Shown here: in pieces, positions 26,485 through 35,711 of the stretch
How the letters are laid out: each line of letters begins with the position of its first letter
How positions within the stretch are numbered: position 1 is the first letter of the stretch
NCBI RefSeq assembly: GCF_018687755.1
Contig: NZ_CP061305.1
Span: forward strand, 495,099-559,098
Reading direction: 5' to 3'
DNA: 64,000 nucleotides
Origin: Polynucleobacter sp. JS-Mosq-20-D10
Lineage (GTDB): Bacteria; Pseudomonadota; Gammaproteobacteria; Burkholderiales; Burkholderiaceae
Translations under genes and position numbers: made by a program
Notes under the pieces: model-generated
Seen by the model: the letters and a program-made list of their open reading frames with translations, nothing else
Told to the model about the DNA's origin: nothing
Database searches by the model: none

Positions 26485-26874
26485 TTACTCTTCGTCGTCT
26501 GGGTCGCTTGCCTTCACAAGCCCCTTATCCGCTGCCAGCTTCACTCGTACAGGTTTAGCTCCCCACATGCCTTCAAGCTGATAGTAAGCGCGCAGTGCAG
26601 GTTGCAAAATATGAACTACGATATCGCCACAATCCACTAGTACCCACTCGCCAGTCTCTAGACCTTCTACGGAGATCACTTCACCACCTTTAGTGTTGAC
26701 GGCCTCCTTAACCGACATGGCTAGTGATCTAGTCTGACGATTGGAGGTGCCGGTGGCGATGATGACGCGATCAAATAGCTCACTGAGCTTAGTAGTGTCA
26801 TACACACGAATATCCTGTGCCTTGACATCCTCGAGGGCATCAATCACGACGCGTTGTAATTTTGTTAAGTCCAT
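26485..26874 (-). CDS. rsfS: Ribosomal silencing factor RsfS
   Basis: A 129-residue protein that binds uL14 on the 50S subunit and blocks subunit joining when nutrients run out. The family sequence is clear: VVIDALEDVKAQDIRVYDTT at the N-terminus and FDRVIIATGTSNRQTRSLA. Then come EGLETGEWVLVDCGDIVVHI and the short acidic C-terminus ending in DPDDEE. It stands between nadD and rlmH on the same strand, with 55 bp to nadD. Confidence 0.96.
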   Translation of the reverse strand: MDLTKLQRVVIDALEDVKAQDIRVYDTTKLSELFDRVIIATGTSNRQTRSLAMSVKEAVNTKGGEVISVEGLETGEWVLVDCGDIVVHILQPALRAYYQLEGMWGAKPVRVKLAADKGLVKASDPDDEE

Positions 26875-26929
26875 AGTTTCTCTAGTATTGTTCTCGGATA
26901 TTTTGAATATAAGGGTGATCTTAGCCTGA

Positions 26930-27643
26930 TTACTTGTACAGACCTAAATTTGTAATGATTTCTAAAGCATGGGATGGAATGTGCTCGGAAGCAATATCAC
27001 TGCGAGAAGCGCTTTTCAGCTGATTTCGAAGCACTGTGGATGAAAGGTCTACTGCAAGACTGTTATCTAAGTAGATGCGGCCAAAGAGACTTTTTTCAAG
27101 GGTGTTTGTATCAATACATTGATACTTTTCTAATAAAGTCTTAATTTCAGGGCTGATTTGGGCGGGGAGTTCATGATGAGGCCTGCTGGCCACTGCGAAA
27201 TTCACGAGTCCTAGTAATTGATCCCAGGACTTCCAGGAGGGCAGATTGATAAGAGAGTCGGCTCCCATTAACCAAGTTAAGTTAACCTGAGGCCCAAAAC
27301 GTTCTCTCAGAGCTTTGGCTGTATCGATTGCATAGCTTGGGCCTACCCGATCAATTTCGATGCGATCAACTCCAAGTTGAGTCGGTATTTTTAGATACAG
27401 AAATGCCCTAGCTAAATCAGCGCACGCCGCTTCAGTGAGTTCAAGGCGTATTTCCGCAGGTGTGATGACAGGGCTTTTTTGCCAAGGCTCGCCACTGGGG
27501 ATGAGGAGCAGTGTGTCAAGGTGCAGAACCTTTGCAAAATGGATGGCCAGTTTAAGGTGACCAAGATGTGGCGGGTCAAACGTACCACCCAGAATGCCAA
27601 TTTTTTTTGGAGTGTCCAAATGTACTGAGATCAAGTTATGCAA
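26930..27643 (-). CDS. nadD: Nicotinate-nucleotide adenylyltransferase
   Basis: A 237-residue nucleotidyltransferase that makes deamido-NAD from nicotinate mononucleotide and ATP. The motif KIGILGGTFDPPHLGHL (about residues 13-29) has the HxGH-type ATP site, and SSTVLRNQL near the C-terminus is the second nucleotide motif. The TWLMGADSLINLPSWKSW segment is characteristic. The ATG at 27643 lies inside the last codons of hemF (8-bp overlap), so the two are coupled. Confidence 0.94.
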   Translation of the reverse strand: MHNLISVHLDTPKKIGILGGTFDPPHLGHLKLAIHFAKVLHLDTLLLIPSGEPWQKSPVITPAEIRLELTEAACADLARAFLYLKIPTQLGVDRIEIDRVGPSYAIDTAKALRERFGPQVNLTWLMGADSLINLPSWKSWDQLLGLVNFAVASRPHHELPAQISPEIKTLLEKYQCIDTNTLEKSLFGRIYLDNSLAVDLSSTVLRNQLKSASRSDIASEHIPSHALEIITNLGLYK

Positions 27644-28571
27644 GCCAGTCGCGGGGCTTAAGATAGTAGTCGTATAGCTTTGCCTCTGGCGTACCTGGTT
27701 TTGGTTGCCAGTTGTACCACCACTGCACTACGGGTGGCATAGACATCAAAATAGATTCTGTCCGTCCGCCAGAGTGCAGGCCAAAAATGGTGCCTCGGTC
27801 GAACAGCAAGTTGTACTCCACATAACGACCACGACGGTATTCTTGAAACGCTTTTTCTTCGGGCGTAAAACTATCTTTATAACGACGTTCCACAATCGGT
27901 AAGTAAGCATCAATAAACGCATCGCCAACAGCACGCGTCATGGCAAAGCTTTGCTCAAAACCTAGGTCATTGAAGTCGTCAAAGAACACGCCGCCGATAC
28001 CGCGAGGCTCTTCACGATGCTTGAGATAAAAATATTCATCACACCATTTTTTGAATCGTGGATGTAGCTCTTTACCAAACGGGTCTAAAGCATCTTTAGC
28101 GGTTTGATGGAAATGTTTGCAGTCCTCATCAACGCCATAGTAGGGAGTAAGATCAAAGCCACCTCCAAACCACCAAACTGGCTCTTTATTGGGAGCTTGG
28201 GCGATAAAGCAGCGCACATTCATGTGAGTGGTTGGCACCTTGGGATTATTTGGGTGAAACACCAAGGAAACGCCCATCGCTTCAAAGCTACGTCCAGCAA
28301 CTTCTGGGCGATGGTGTGAGGCTGAAGGGGGCATTTGATCACCGCGAACATGAGAAAAGCCTACGCCACCTTTTTCCAATATATTGCCGCTATCTAAAGT
28401 ACAGGTGCGCCCATAACCCCGCAGCTTGCTATCTTCTGGTTTCTCCCAAGCATCCACCATAAAGGCTTTGCCATCGAGTGCGCTCATGGCAGTAGTGATG
28501 CGCTCTTGCAGGCCTAAAAAGTAAGCTTCCAATTCTGCAATATTAATTTGAGTCTGTTCAGTGGATGACAA
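27636..28571 (-). CDS. hemF: Oxygen-dependent coproporphyrinogen-III oxidase, likely TTG start
   Basis: Decarboxylates coproporphyrinogen III to protoporphyrinogen IX using O2, in haem synthesis. Family segments are strong: SFEAMGVSLVFHPNNP, WWFGGGFDLTPYYG, KWCDEYFYLKHREEPRGIG, YRRGRYVEYNLLFDRGT and GGRTESILMSMPP. The frame is open further upstream, but that part lies inside purD. The first plausible start beyond purD is TTG at 28571 (encoding LSSTEQTQINI), giving 311 aa against 299 in E. coli. An AAGGA Shine-Dalgarno ten bases upstream can pair with TCCTT at the start codon (arms at 28570-28574 and 28582-28586), which may dampen translation. Confidence 0.9.
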   Translation of the reverse strand: MSSTEQTQINIAELEAYFLGLQERITTAMSALDGKAFMVDAWEKPEDSKLRGYGRTCTLDSGNILEKGGVGFSHVRGDQMPPSASHHRPEVAGRSFEAMGVSLVFHPNNPKVPTTHMNVRCFIAQAPNKEPVWWFGGGFDLTPYYGVDEDCKHFHQTAKDALDPFGKELHPRFKKWCDEYFYLKHREEPRGIGGVFFDDFNDLGFEQSFAMTRAVGDAFIDAYLPIVERRYKDSFTPEEKAFQEYRRGRYVEYNLLFDRGTIFGLHSGGRTESILMSMPPVVQWWYNWQPKPGTPEAKLYDYYLKPRDWLA

Positions 28572-28597
28572 GGATGAAAAGTCCTTCGTAGTTAGAG

Positions 28598-29875
28598 TTA
28601 TTTCACTGCCCGATAGCCAATATCTTTCCGATATTGCATGCCATCGAATTGGATCTGAGCAATTGCTTCGTATGCCTTTTGTTGTGCACCGCGAACGGTA
28701 TCCGATAGACCTACGACGCACATGACGCGACCGCCAGAGGTAACCATCTTCCCGTCTTGTAATTTAGTGCCAGCATGAAACGTCAATTGATCTTCAGTAT
28801 CAGTGGTGATACCCGTAATGACATCGCCATTACGCGGAGTATCGGGATAGTTGTGAGCTGCAAGCACTACACCTAAGGCAGTGCGGCGATCCCACTCCAG
28901 CTCCACTTCATTGAGTGTGCCATTAACAGCATGATCTAGTGCCTTTACAAGATCACTACGCAGGCGTGCCATGATTGGTTGTGTTTCTGGATCGCCCATG
29001 CGGCAGTTAAATTCTAAAGTCTTGATCTTCCCATCAGGAGAAATCATGAGCCCCGCATAAAGGAAGCCAGTGTATGGAATACCATCCGCTGCCATGCCTT
29101 TAACTGTAGGCATGATGACTTCGCGTAAAGCGCGCGCATGAATTTCTGGGGTAACTACTGGAGCAGGGGAGTAAGCGCCCATGCCGCCGGTATTGGGACC
29201 TTGATCATCATCGAGCAAGCGTTTGTGATCTTGACTAGTTGCTAAAGCTAAAACATGTTTGCCATCTACAAGAACGATAAAGCTAGCTTCTTCACCAGTC
29301 AGAAATTCTTCAATAACAACGCGTGCACCGGCATTCCCCAGTTTGTTATCGGCCAGCATCATGTCGACAGCTCCATGAGCTTCTTCCAAATCCATTGCCA
29401 CAACTACACCTTTGCCTGCAGCCAGACCATCCGCCTTAATCACGATCGGTGCGCCTTTAGCATCAATGTAAGCATGGGCTTCTAATGCATTTGAAAAAGT
29501 CTGGTACTCCGCTGTCGGGATACCGTGACGTTTCATAAACGCTTTAGAGAAATCTTTGGAAGACTCTAATTGGGCTGCTAACTGAGTGGGTCCAAAGATG
29601 CGCAAGCCATTGTTACGAAATACATCCACGATACCGGCCGCCAATGGTGCCTCAGGACCCACTACGGTGAGGTGAATATTTTCACGCTTGGCAAAGTCTG
29701 CCAATTCTTGAAGATCAGAGATTGGGAGGTTTTGAATACCGGCTGCGGTTTGTTTTGCAGTGGCTGTGCCACCATTACCCGGGGCCACATATACAGTTTG
29801 AACTTGTGGAGATTGTGCTAGCTTCCATGCTAATGCATGTTCACGACCACCGGAACCAATTAAAAGAATTTTCAT
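28598..29875 (-). CDS. purD: Phosphoribosylamine--glycine ligase
   Basis: A 425-residue ATP-grasp enzyme that joins glycine to phosphoribosylamine in step two of purine synthesis. The N-terminal KILLIGSGGREHALAWKLA, the ATP-grasp glycine-rich loop IKADGLAAGKGVVVA, the NTGGMGAYSPAPVV signature and the metal-binding FNCRMGDPETQ are all intact. Length is near that of E. coli (429). It follows yebC by 47 bp and is followed by hemF 26 bp later on the same strand. Confidence 0.97.
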   Translation of the reverse strand: MKILLIGSGGREHALAWKLAQSPQVQTVYVAPGNGGTATAKQTAAGIQNLPISDLQELADFAKRENIHLTVVGPEAPLAAGIVDVFRNNGLRIFGPTQLAAQLESSKDFSKAFMKRHGIPTAEYQTFSNALEAHAYIDAKGAPIVIKADGLAAGKGVVVAMDLEEAHGAVDMMLADNKLGNAGARVVIEEFLTGEEASFIVLVDGKHVLALATSQDHKRLLDDDQGPNTGGMGAYSPAPVVTPEIHARALREVIMPTVKGMAADGIPYTGFLYAGLMISPDGKIKTLEFNCRMGDPETQPIMARLRSDLVKALDHAVNGTLNEVELEWDRRTALGVVLAAHNYPDTPRNGDVITGITTDTEDQLTFHAGTKLQDGKMVTSGGRVMCVVGLSDTVRGAQQKAYEAIAQIQFDGMQYRKDIGYRAVK

Positions 29876-29922
29876 AAAGGGCTAATAGAGATATTAATAA
29901 GTAGCGTTAAAAAGTTGGCCGA

Positions 29923-30642
29923 TTACAAAGAAGCGTTCGTGAATACTTCTTGAACGTCATCTAAGTTCTCAAGCGCGTCTAATAGTTTTTGCATGCTTTC
30001 TGCTTGATCACCTTCGAGTTCGGTTTCAGTTTCAGGGCGCATCGTCACCGTTGCTAGTTCTGCTTTAAAGCCTGCTTGATTGAGTGCGTCTTGTACCTTA
30101 GGAAATTCAGGTACTGGCGTGAGTACCTCAAGTGAACCATCATCATGGGTGATGACATCTTCTGCGCCAGCATCTAGTGCGATCTCCATGAGCTGATCTT
30201 CATTGGTGCCTGGGGCAAATAACATCTGACCGCAGTGTTTAAACATAAAGGCAACCGAACCTTCGGCGCCCATATTGCCACCATTTTTTGCAAATGCATG
30301 GCGTACTTCAGCAACAGTTCGGGTACGGTTATCCGTCAAGCAATCGACAATGATGGCGGCACCATTGTGGCCATAACCTTCGTAACGAATTTCTTCGTAG
30401 TTAACGCCTTCCAAAGAACCTGTACCGCGCTGAATTGCCCGCTGTACGTTGTCATTCGGCATATTGGCATCCTTAGCCTTATCGATCGCAAGGCGTAAAC
30501 GGGGGTTTGTAGCGATATCGCCGCCACCCAATTTAGCTGCAACCGTGATTTCTTTGATGAGTTTGGTCCAAATCTTGCCGCGCTTTTCGTCTTGACGTCC
30601 TTTGCGGTGCTGAATGTTGGCCCATTTCGAATGGCCGGCCAT
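29923..30642 (-). CDS. yebC: YebC/PmpR family protein (TACO1 family translation/transcription factor)
   Basis: A 239-residue three-domain protein of the YebC/TACO1 family. MAGHSKWANIQHRKGRQDEK is the hallmark start, and GAEGSVAFMF and AGAEDV follow at the usual places. Members were first described as DNA-binding regulators and more recently as ribosome factors that ease stalling at proline-rich stretches; which applies here cannot be read from sequence. It heads the run yebC-purD-hemF-nadD-rsfS-rlmH-maf-rng-galE, all on the minus strand, which may be one long transcription unit. Confidence 0.93.
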   Translation of the reverse strand: MAGHSKWANIQHRKGRQDEKRGKIWTKLIKEITVAAKLGGGDIATNPRLRLAIDKAKDANMPNDNVQRAIQRGTGSLEGVNYEEIRYEGYGHNGAAIIVDCLTDNRTRTVAEVRHAFAKNGGNMGAEGSVAFMFKHCGQMLFAPGTNEDQLMEIALDAGAEDVITHDDGSLEVLTPVPEFPKVQDALNQAGFKAELATVTMRPETETELEGDQAESMQKLLDALENLDDVQEVFTNASL

Positions 30643-30783
30643 ACGGGTGAGTCCTTTTGATTAATGTGGCTTGAAGTCCTTATTTTAAGGTCTTATGAGG
30701 CTAAGAATGAGGGTCCTACAACTTTTTTGTTACACTCTCACCTCTTAGTAAGCATCAATGCAGTATTTCCACTGCAAACACCT

Positions 30784-30868
30784 GCCCCGGTGATGGAATT
30801 GGTAGACGTGCCGGACTCAAAATCCGGTGCCGCAAGGCGTGGCGGTTCAAGTCCGCCCCGGGGCACCA
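30784..30868 (+). tRNA. tRNA-Leu (anticodon CAA)
   Basis: An 85-nt class II tRNA with acceptor GCCCCGG/CCGGGGC, anticodon stem CCGGA/TCCGG and loop CTCAAAA giving anticodon CAA. It has the long variable arm typical of leucine tRNA, a T loop GTTCAAGTC and an encoded CCA. It ends 14 bases before the stop of the convergent TPR-methyltransferase gene. Confidence 0.97.
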
Positions 30869-30882
30869 CCTCTGCATGGCCT

Positions 30883-32292
30883 TTAAATGATCTTCACTGC
30901 AACTTGTTTACTTGCAAAGCTGAAGGTCAGAATTTCATATTTCCACCCGTATTGAGCTATAGCCTCCTGAAAGGCTTTGAATTCATCATCTCTCCAGGAT
31001 TTGTATCCAATATATTCATCAAATACGATGACTGTCCCAGGGACAATATGATCTCCCAGCGCGTTAAATATTGTTTTTGTAGAGCTGTAAAGATCGCAGT
31101 CAATGTTCATAAATCGAATTGGGCCGCCATGACTTTGCATAAATTGGGGAATGGTTTCCTCGAACCAGCCCGGAAATAGCGTTACGTTACCAGGTACCTC
31201 CGGCAGATTTCCATTTGCGCTGTAACTTCCTGCTGGTTCATCATTCCAATTTTCGGGGATACCTTGAAAGCTATCAAAGCCATAAACTACTGAATCAACT
31301 AGGGAGGCAATATTTCTAATCGATTTCCCGTTGTAGACTCCAAACTCTAAAACTACCCCTTCAAGCTTCGCCTCTCTGAGCGCCAATTCAATAGTTCTGG
31401 TGTCTGTTCCGACTAAGCTGGCTGATTTGATATTGAGCGATTTCAGGTGTTCCCAAGAATCTAATTCAGCCTTGACATCTTCCTCTTGAGCCAGTGATCT
31501 GAGTATTTCAGATCCCGAGGATTCATCTGAAAAATGCTCTTTCATTACCCCCAGAAAAAAGCGATAGCCATTATGAAGAGGATCGAGTTTTAATGCTTGC
31601 TCTAGGTTTGTGATCGCCTCTTGGGGCTTTCCAAGGTCAATCAAGGCCGCATGACTATTAAAGTATGGCTCTGCAAGGCTAGGCTCATGCTGTATTGCCA
31701 TGTTGTAGGCCTCCATTGCGCCCTCGAGATTGCCAAATTCAGTTAAAGCAACACCGAGGCTGTTCCATGCATTTGCATGGTTTTCTTGAAGTGCCACAGT
31801 TTTTTCCAACCAAAATTGGGCATCTTCAGGCTTCATTGATTTCAGGAACATTGTGCCGATGTTGTAATGAATTGTTGCTGAATTCGGTGATAGCAAAAGC
31901 GCTTTTTTGTAGAGCTCAAATGCATCTTGAAAGCGATTCAATTTGGTAAGGTTATTCGCCAGATTAACTAGTGGCTCGACTTGATCTGGGAACAACCGCA
32001 ATGCTTGTAGATAATTTAGATTAGCTGCCTCTATTTCATTGATGGCTGAATGGGAGATGCCAAGCTGAAGATAAATGCTCGATAGATTCGGATTGACGAG
32101 GTTAGCCCTTGTAAATAGTTCGATTGCTCTACTATGGTCACCATATTGCTGTGCTATAGACCCACTCAAACAAAGGGACTGGAGGTGGTTCGGAGCTGTT
32201 GTTAGAAGGGAGGAGTAGATTGCATCTGCTTTTTCTAGTTCACCATTCTGGTGAAGGGTAATTGCATTAGCAAGTTTGATTGGATCCACCAT
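30883..32292 (-). CDS. TPR-repeat protein fused to a TylF-like SAM methyltransferase
   Basis: A 469-residue fusion. Residues about 1-270 are a chain of tetratricopeptide repeats with the usual alanine/glycine/proline spacing (for example NAWNSLGVALTEFGNLEGAM and AEPYFNSHAALIDLGKPQEA). Residues about 300-469 are a class I methyltransferase of the TylF/macrocin O-methyltransferase type: VVLEFGVYNGKSIRNIAS binds SAM, and RFMNIDCDLYSSTKTIF and FDEYIGYKSWRDDE supply the metal-binding acidic residues. Such fusions often modify glycans or peptidyl products, with the TPRs recruiting a partner. No biosynthetic partner is adjacent (cysB is upstream, a tRNA downstream), so the substrate is unknown. Confidence 0.85.
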   Translation of the reverse strand: MVDPIKLANAITLHQNGELEKADAIYSSLLTTAPNHLQSLCLSGSIAQQYGDHSRAIELFTRANLVNPNLSSIYLQLGISHSAINEIEAANLNYLQALRLFPDQVEPLVNLANNLTKLNRFQDAFELYKKALLLSPNSATIHYNIGTMFLKSMKPEDAQFWLEKTVALQENHANAWNSLGVALTEFGNLEGAMEAYNMAIQHEPSLAEPYFNSHAALIDLGKPQEAITNLEQALKLDPLHNGYRFFLGVMKEHFSDESSGSEILRSLAQEEDVKAELDSWEHLKSLNIKSASLVGTDTRTIELALREAKLEGVVLEFGVYNGKSIRNIASLVDSVVYGFDSFQGIPENWNDEPAGSYSANGNLPEVPGNVTLFPGWFEETIPQFMQSHGGPIRFMNIDCDLYSSTKTIFNALGDHIVPGTVIVFDEYIGYKSWRDDEFKAFQEAIAQYGWKYEILTFSFASKQVAVKII

Positions 32293-32322
32293 TATTTAAC
32301 TCTTTTTCAGTAGCATCTAGTT

Positions 32323-33264
32323 TTAAATTTCGTAGGTTTCTGACTCGCTATTCATGGCTTGCTCAACGATTTTCTTCGTGAGCGTGGGCGAGAATAGTTC
32401 GATGAAGGTATACACAAAAGAGCGTAAGTAAGCTCCTTGCTTAACACCTAAATGCGTCACGTTGTTACCAAATAAGTGCCCAACTGGAATGACTCGGAGA
32501 TTGCGATCTCGATCTGCGTCATAGGCTAATCCCGCCACGATACCCACACCCATTCCTGTTTCTACGTATGTCTTAATGACGTCCGCATCAATCGCCTCCA
32601 AAATAATATCGGGACTGAGATTACGCTGTGCAAAAGCGGCATCAATCTTGCTGCGACCTGCAAATGCTTTGTCGTAGGTGATTAGTGGATACTTTGCGAT
32701 TTCTTCTAGTGTGATGGTTGATTGATTGAGAAGTGGGTGGCTCAGTGGCACCATGATGACGTGGTGCCACTGATAGCCTGGTAGTGCTAGTACTCCAGGG
32801 GTATTAGCAATACCTTCAGTTGCTATGGCGATGTCAGCACGATCATGAATGAGCAGCTCTGCAATTTGACCTGGGCTACCTTGTTGAATACTTACCCGTA
32901 CCTTTGGAAAGCGTTTTGTAAATTCAGTTAGCACCTTAGGCAAGGCATAACGGGCCTGAGTGTGGGTAGTGGCAATCACAAAGTTGCCCTGGTCTTGACT
33001 GGCAAAGTCTTTACCCACTCTTCTTAAGGTTTCCACTTCATCCAGAATGCGCTCAATGGAGATGAGGATGCGCTTGCCTGGTTCAGTGAGTGAACGAATG
33101 CGCTTGCCGTGGCGTCGGAATATTTCTACGCCAAGCTCATCTTCCAACTCAATAATGGCCTTTGATACACCAGGCTGAGAGGTAAAGAGTGCCTTGGCAG
33201 CCGAGGTGAGATTAAAGTTTTGCCTAACAGCTTCACGAACAAATCGAAATTGATGTAGATTCAT
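32323..33264 (-). CDS. cysB: CysB-family LysR-type regulator
   Basis: A 313-residue LysR regulator. The N-terminal helix-turn-helix (MNLHQFRFVREAVRQNFNLT, then SAAKALFTSQPGVSKAIIEL) is the CysB/Cbl type. The effector domain contains TTHTQARYALPKVLTEF, which forms the sulfate or O-acetylserine site in CysB proteins. It probably activates sulfate assimilation genes, none of which are in this window. A pair of AT-rich inverted repeats lies immediately upstream (33280-33314) and is a likely autoregulatory site. Length is slightly less than E. coli CysB (324). Confidence 0.9.
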   Translation of the reverse strand: MNLHQFRFVREAVRQNFNLTSAAKALFTSQPGVSKAIIELEDELGVEIFRRHGKRIRSLTEPGKRILISIERILDEVETLRRVGKDFASQDQGNFVIATTHTQARYALPKVLTEFTKRFPKVRVSIQQGSPGQIAELLIHDRADIAIATEGIANTPGVLALPGYQWHHVIMVPLSHPLLNQSTITLEEIAKYPLITYDKAFAGRSKIDAAFAQRNLSPDIILEAIDADVIKTYVETGMGVGIVAGLAYDADRDRNLRVIPVGHLFGNNVTHLGVKQGAYLRSFVYTFIELFSPTLTKKIVEQAMNSESETYEI

Positions 33265-33279
33265 ATGAATTCCATTCTT

Positions 33280-33314
33280 TATATCAACTGCGATATAGGA
33301 ATCAGATTCTATAT
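33280..33314. promoter_or_regulatory. Inverted repeats upstream of cysB, possible LysR-type operator
   Basis: TATATC-N6-GATATA (33280-33297) is a perfect inverted repeat. It is followed by a second dyad whose arms are ATATAGGAATC and GATTCTATAT, with one unpaired G. Together they cover 35 bp beginning 16 bp before the cysB start, the usual place for autoregulation by LysR proteins. Confidence 0.4.
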
Positions 33315-33326
33315 GATGTTGAGGTA

Positions 33327-34481
33327 TTAAGCTCTAGATACCCAACGTAAACCCACCATCGCCAAAATGAAATACAGCAATGGAGGTGTCAGAGCAGTAA
33401 GCAATGTCGGCCATGACCCCAAAAGCCCTACATTTGAGAAAAGCGAGTTGAAGAGTTGGAAACTCATACCCAGCATGATGCCGCCAAAGACCTTAATGCC
33501 AACGCTGCCAGCCCGAACTTTTAGGTAAGCAAATGGCAACGCCAGTGCCAGCATGACAAAAATCGTAAATGGATAAATTACTTTTTTCCAAAAGGCAATG
33601 GAGTGCCTTTGTGCATCTTGTTTGTTATCTCTCAAATGTGAAATGAAGCGACCCAAACTCAAGATCGACATTTTTTCTGGGCTGACTAAAAGTACGCTCA
33701 AAATTTGTGGGGTGACTTCAGAACTCAGGCTGATAATCGGATGCACAAAAGTTTGCGCTGAATAGACTGGGTTGAGTGGATCCGCTTGCTTACTTTCCTT
33801 AAAGCGAGTTTCGGTGACGTCATCCAGAATCCAAGTTCCAGTTTGATCAAAGCGTCCAGATGCGGCGTTCCGAATGGAGAGTAGGCGATAGGCATCATCA
33901 AACTCATACATGCGGATATTTTTGATTTCGTTATCCTGCTCAATTTTGCCAACGTTGACATAGCGAACTCCTGGCCTAATTGGTCCACCACCGTCCTCAT
34001 CACGTAAGCGATCTTTTACCCACACCCCAGTTTTAAATTGAGAGCTATAGGATGAGCCCAAAGCCTTCATACGAATTTGATCAGACAGGTTTTCGGTGTA
34101 AGGTCCAAGCCATTCACTCATCATGAGCGTAACAATAATTAAGGGTAGTGAAATCTTCGCTAGGGTAGTTAAGCCCCTACGCATATCCAATCCAGCAATA
34201 CGTAAGATAGTGAACTCAGATTGACTTGCCAGCATCGCAAATACATAGATGCTTCCAATCAAACCAGCGATGGGAATAATTTCAGAAATGCGGCTTGGCG
34301 CTTTCAATAAAACATGCAGCAATGCTAGTGGCAAGGTGTATTGACCCCTAACTGAGCCAAGCTCACTGAGGATGTCAAAAAATAAGAACAGTGTGACTAA
34401 GGCAAAGAGAATGAAGCCAAAGGCAGCATAAATTTGCCTAGCTAGATAGCGTTCAAAGATATAGGGAAATAGGTATTTCAT
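33327..34481 (-). CDS. lptG: LPS export ABC transporter permease LptG
   Basis: A 384-residue YjgP/YjgQ-family permease. Three transmembrane segments at each end flank a periplasmic beta-jellyroll domain (residues about 130-270, for example WVKDRLRDEDGGGPIRPG). The N-terminal FERYLARQIYAAFGFILFAL and the FDILSELG segment are typical of LptG. With LptF and LptB it extracts LPS from the inner membrane and pushes it along the Lpt bridge. Its start overlaps the lptF stop by four bases (ATGA). Confidence 0.93.
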   Translation of the reverse strand: MKYLFPYIFERYLARQIYAAFGFILFALVTLFLFFDILSELGSVRGQYTLPLALLHVLLKAPSRISEIIPIAGLIGSIYVFAMLASQSEFTILRIAGLDMRRGLTTLAKISLPLIIVTLMMSEWLGPYTENLSDQIRMKALGSSYSSQFKTGVWVKDRLRDEDGGGPIRPGVRYVNVGKIEQDNEIKNIRMYEFDDAYRLLSIRNAASGRFDQTGTWILDDVTETRFKESKQADPLNPVYSAQTFVHPIISLSSEVTPQILSVLLVSPEKMSILSLGRFISHLRDNKQDAQRHSIAFWKKVIYPFTIFVMLALALPFAYLKVRAGSVGIKVFGGIMLGMSFQLFNSLFSNVGLLGSWPTLLTALTPPLLYFILAMVGLRWVSRA

Positions 34482-35593
34482 CTATTAGCCAAGAACGAAG
34501 GTAGTTGACGACGCCACCACTTCAGGGATGGATTAATACGATTACGAATGAGTAAAAAAGCGATGCCAAAAGCGAGGGCGTGTATAGGCCAAGCCGCCAC
34601 TAAAACATTCACCTTGCCTTGCGACACAAAGTTTTGCGTGAGGTTTAAGAGGTTACTGTAAATAAGGTAAATCAACACCGCATAAAACATTGCCGTGTAA
34701 TTGCCCAGCCTTGGATTGACATAGGCAAGCGGGATTGCAATTAACACAAGCCCAAGCGCCATTAGTGGTAATCCGATCCTCCACAGTAATTCAGCATGAT
34801 TGGGATTAACGGTGGCTGCATTGGGATCATTTAACAACTCAGATACGGATTTTTCGCGATCGCGTGGGGCGGGATCGAGCGCGCTCTTGTTTTGGATGTT
34901 GGTGCTGTATTGGACGAACTCTAGAATCCTAAAATCAGGCTGCGTTGGCACTCCTTCGTAGCGCCGGCCATTATTGAGTACGATAGATTTGCCGCCCCCC
35001 TCTGCATTCTCAATAAATCCTGTAGAGGCAACGGCGACACTCAGGCGACCATTTTTGGTTTCTGCGGCAAAGATATTTTTCACTTCGCTTTTATCAACAT
35101 CTAACTCTTCAATGAAAAATACGCGCTCGGCTTTGGCCGACTCTCTAAACTGACCTGCAGCAACCATAGAGACATCACTTCGTTGCTGAAAGCGCTGGCT
35201 GATGATGGTGGATTCACGGTTAGCCCAAGGCCAAACAAAGAGGGCTAAAAGGGCAATGATAACGATTAGCGGCGCTGCAAAGCGCAGGATGGGTCGAATG
35301 AGGCTGGCAATACTGAGACCGCTAGCAAACCAAACAATCATTTCTGAGTCTTTGTACCAGCGCACTAGCACCATGAGAACAGCCACAAAGAGGGAAACAG
35401 TCAAAAGAACGGCCATATAGCCAAGAGTGGCCAGCGCAATCAGGACGAGAGCATCCTCTGGATTAACGGCACCATTGGCTGCAAAGCCCAGAATGCGGAT
35501 AACCAGAGTGGTAATCATGATGGTAACTAGGACCAAAAAAACGCCACCAGTCGTAAAACTGAGTTCGCGGCGAAGGGCTTGGTGAAAAATCAT
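34478..35593 (-). CDS. lptF: LPS export ABC transporter permease LptF
   Basis: A 371-residue partner of LptG with the same architecture of six transmembrane segments and a central periplasmic domain. IFHQALRRELSFTTGGVFLV opens the protein, and the coupling helix region SEMIVWFASGLSIASLIRPI is conserved. It overlaps lptG by four bases and is divergent from pepA with 118 bp between starts, an order conserved across proteobacteria. Confidence 0.94.
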   Translation of the reverse strand: MIFHQALRRELSFTTGGVFLVLVTIMITTLVIRILGFAANGAVNPEDALVLIALATLGYMAVLLTVSLFVAVLMVLVRWYKDSEMIVWFASGLSIASLIRPILRFAAPLIVIIALLALFVWPWANRESTIISQRFQQRSDVSMVAAGQFRESAKAERVFFIEELDVDKSEVKNIFAAETKNGRLSVAVASTGFIENAEGGGKSIVLNNGRRYEGVPTQPDFRILEFVQYSTNIQNKSALDPAPRDREKSVSELLNDPNAATVNPNHAELLWRIGLPLMALGLVLIAIPLAYVNPRLGNYTAMFYAVLIYLIYSNLLNLTQNFVSQGKVNVLVAAWPIHALAFGIAFLLIRNRINPSLKWWRRQLPSFLANR

Positions 35594-35711
35594 GAATAAG
35601 TGGGAAGTTCACTGTTATTGGCTCACTCAAGATGTGAACCTTCATCTCGGAGGATAATGGATAAACACCCATTTTTTCCCTTGAATTGACTTAAAAATAC
35701 CTCAAGACATC

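Noticed and set aside
30664..31179. 171-codon + strand frame running through tRNA-Leu
   Set aside because: It translates across a perfect tRNA and the 3' end of the convergent methyltransferase gene; the product resembles nothing.
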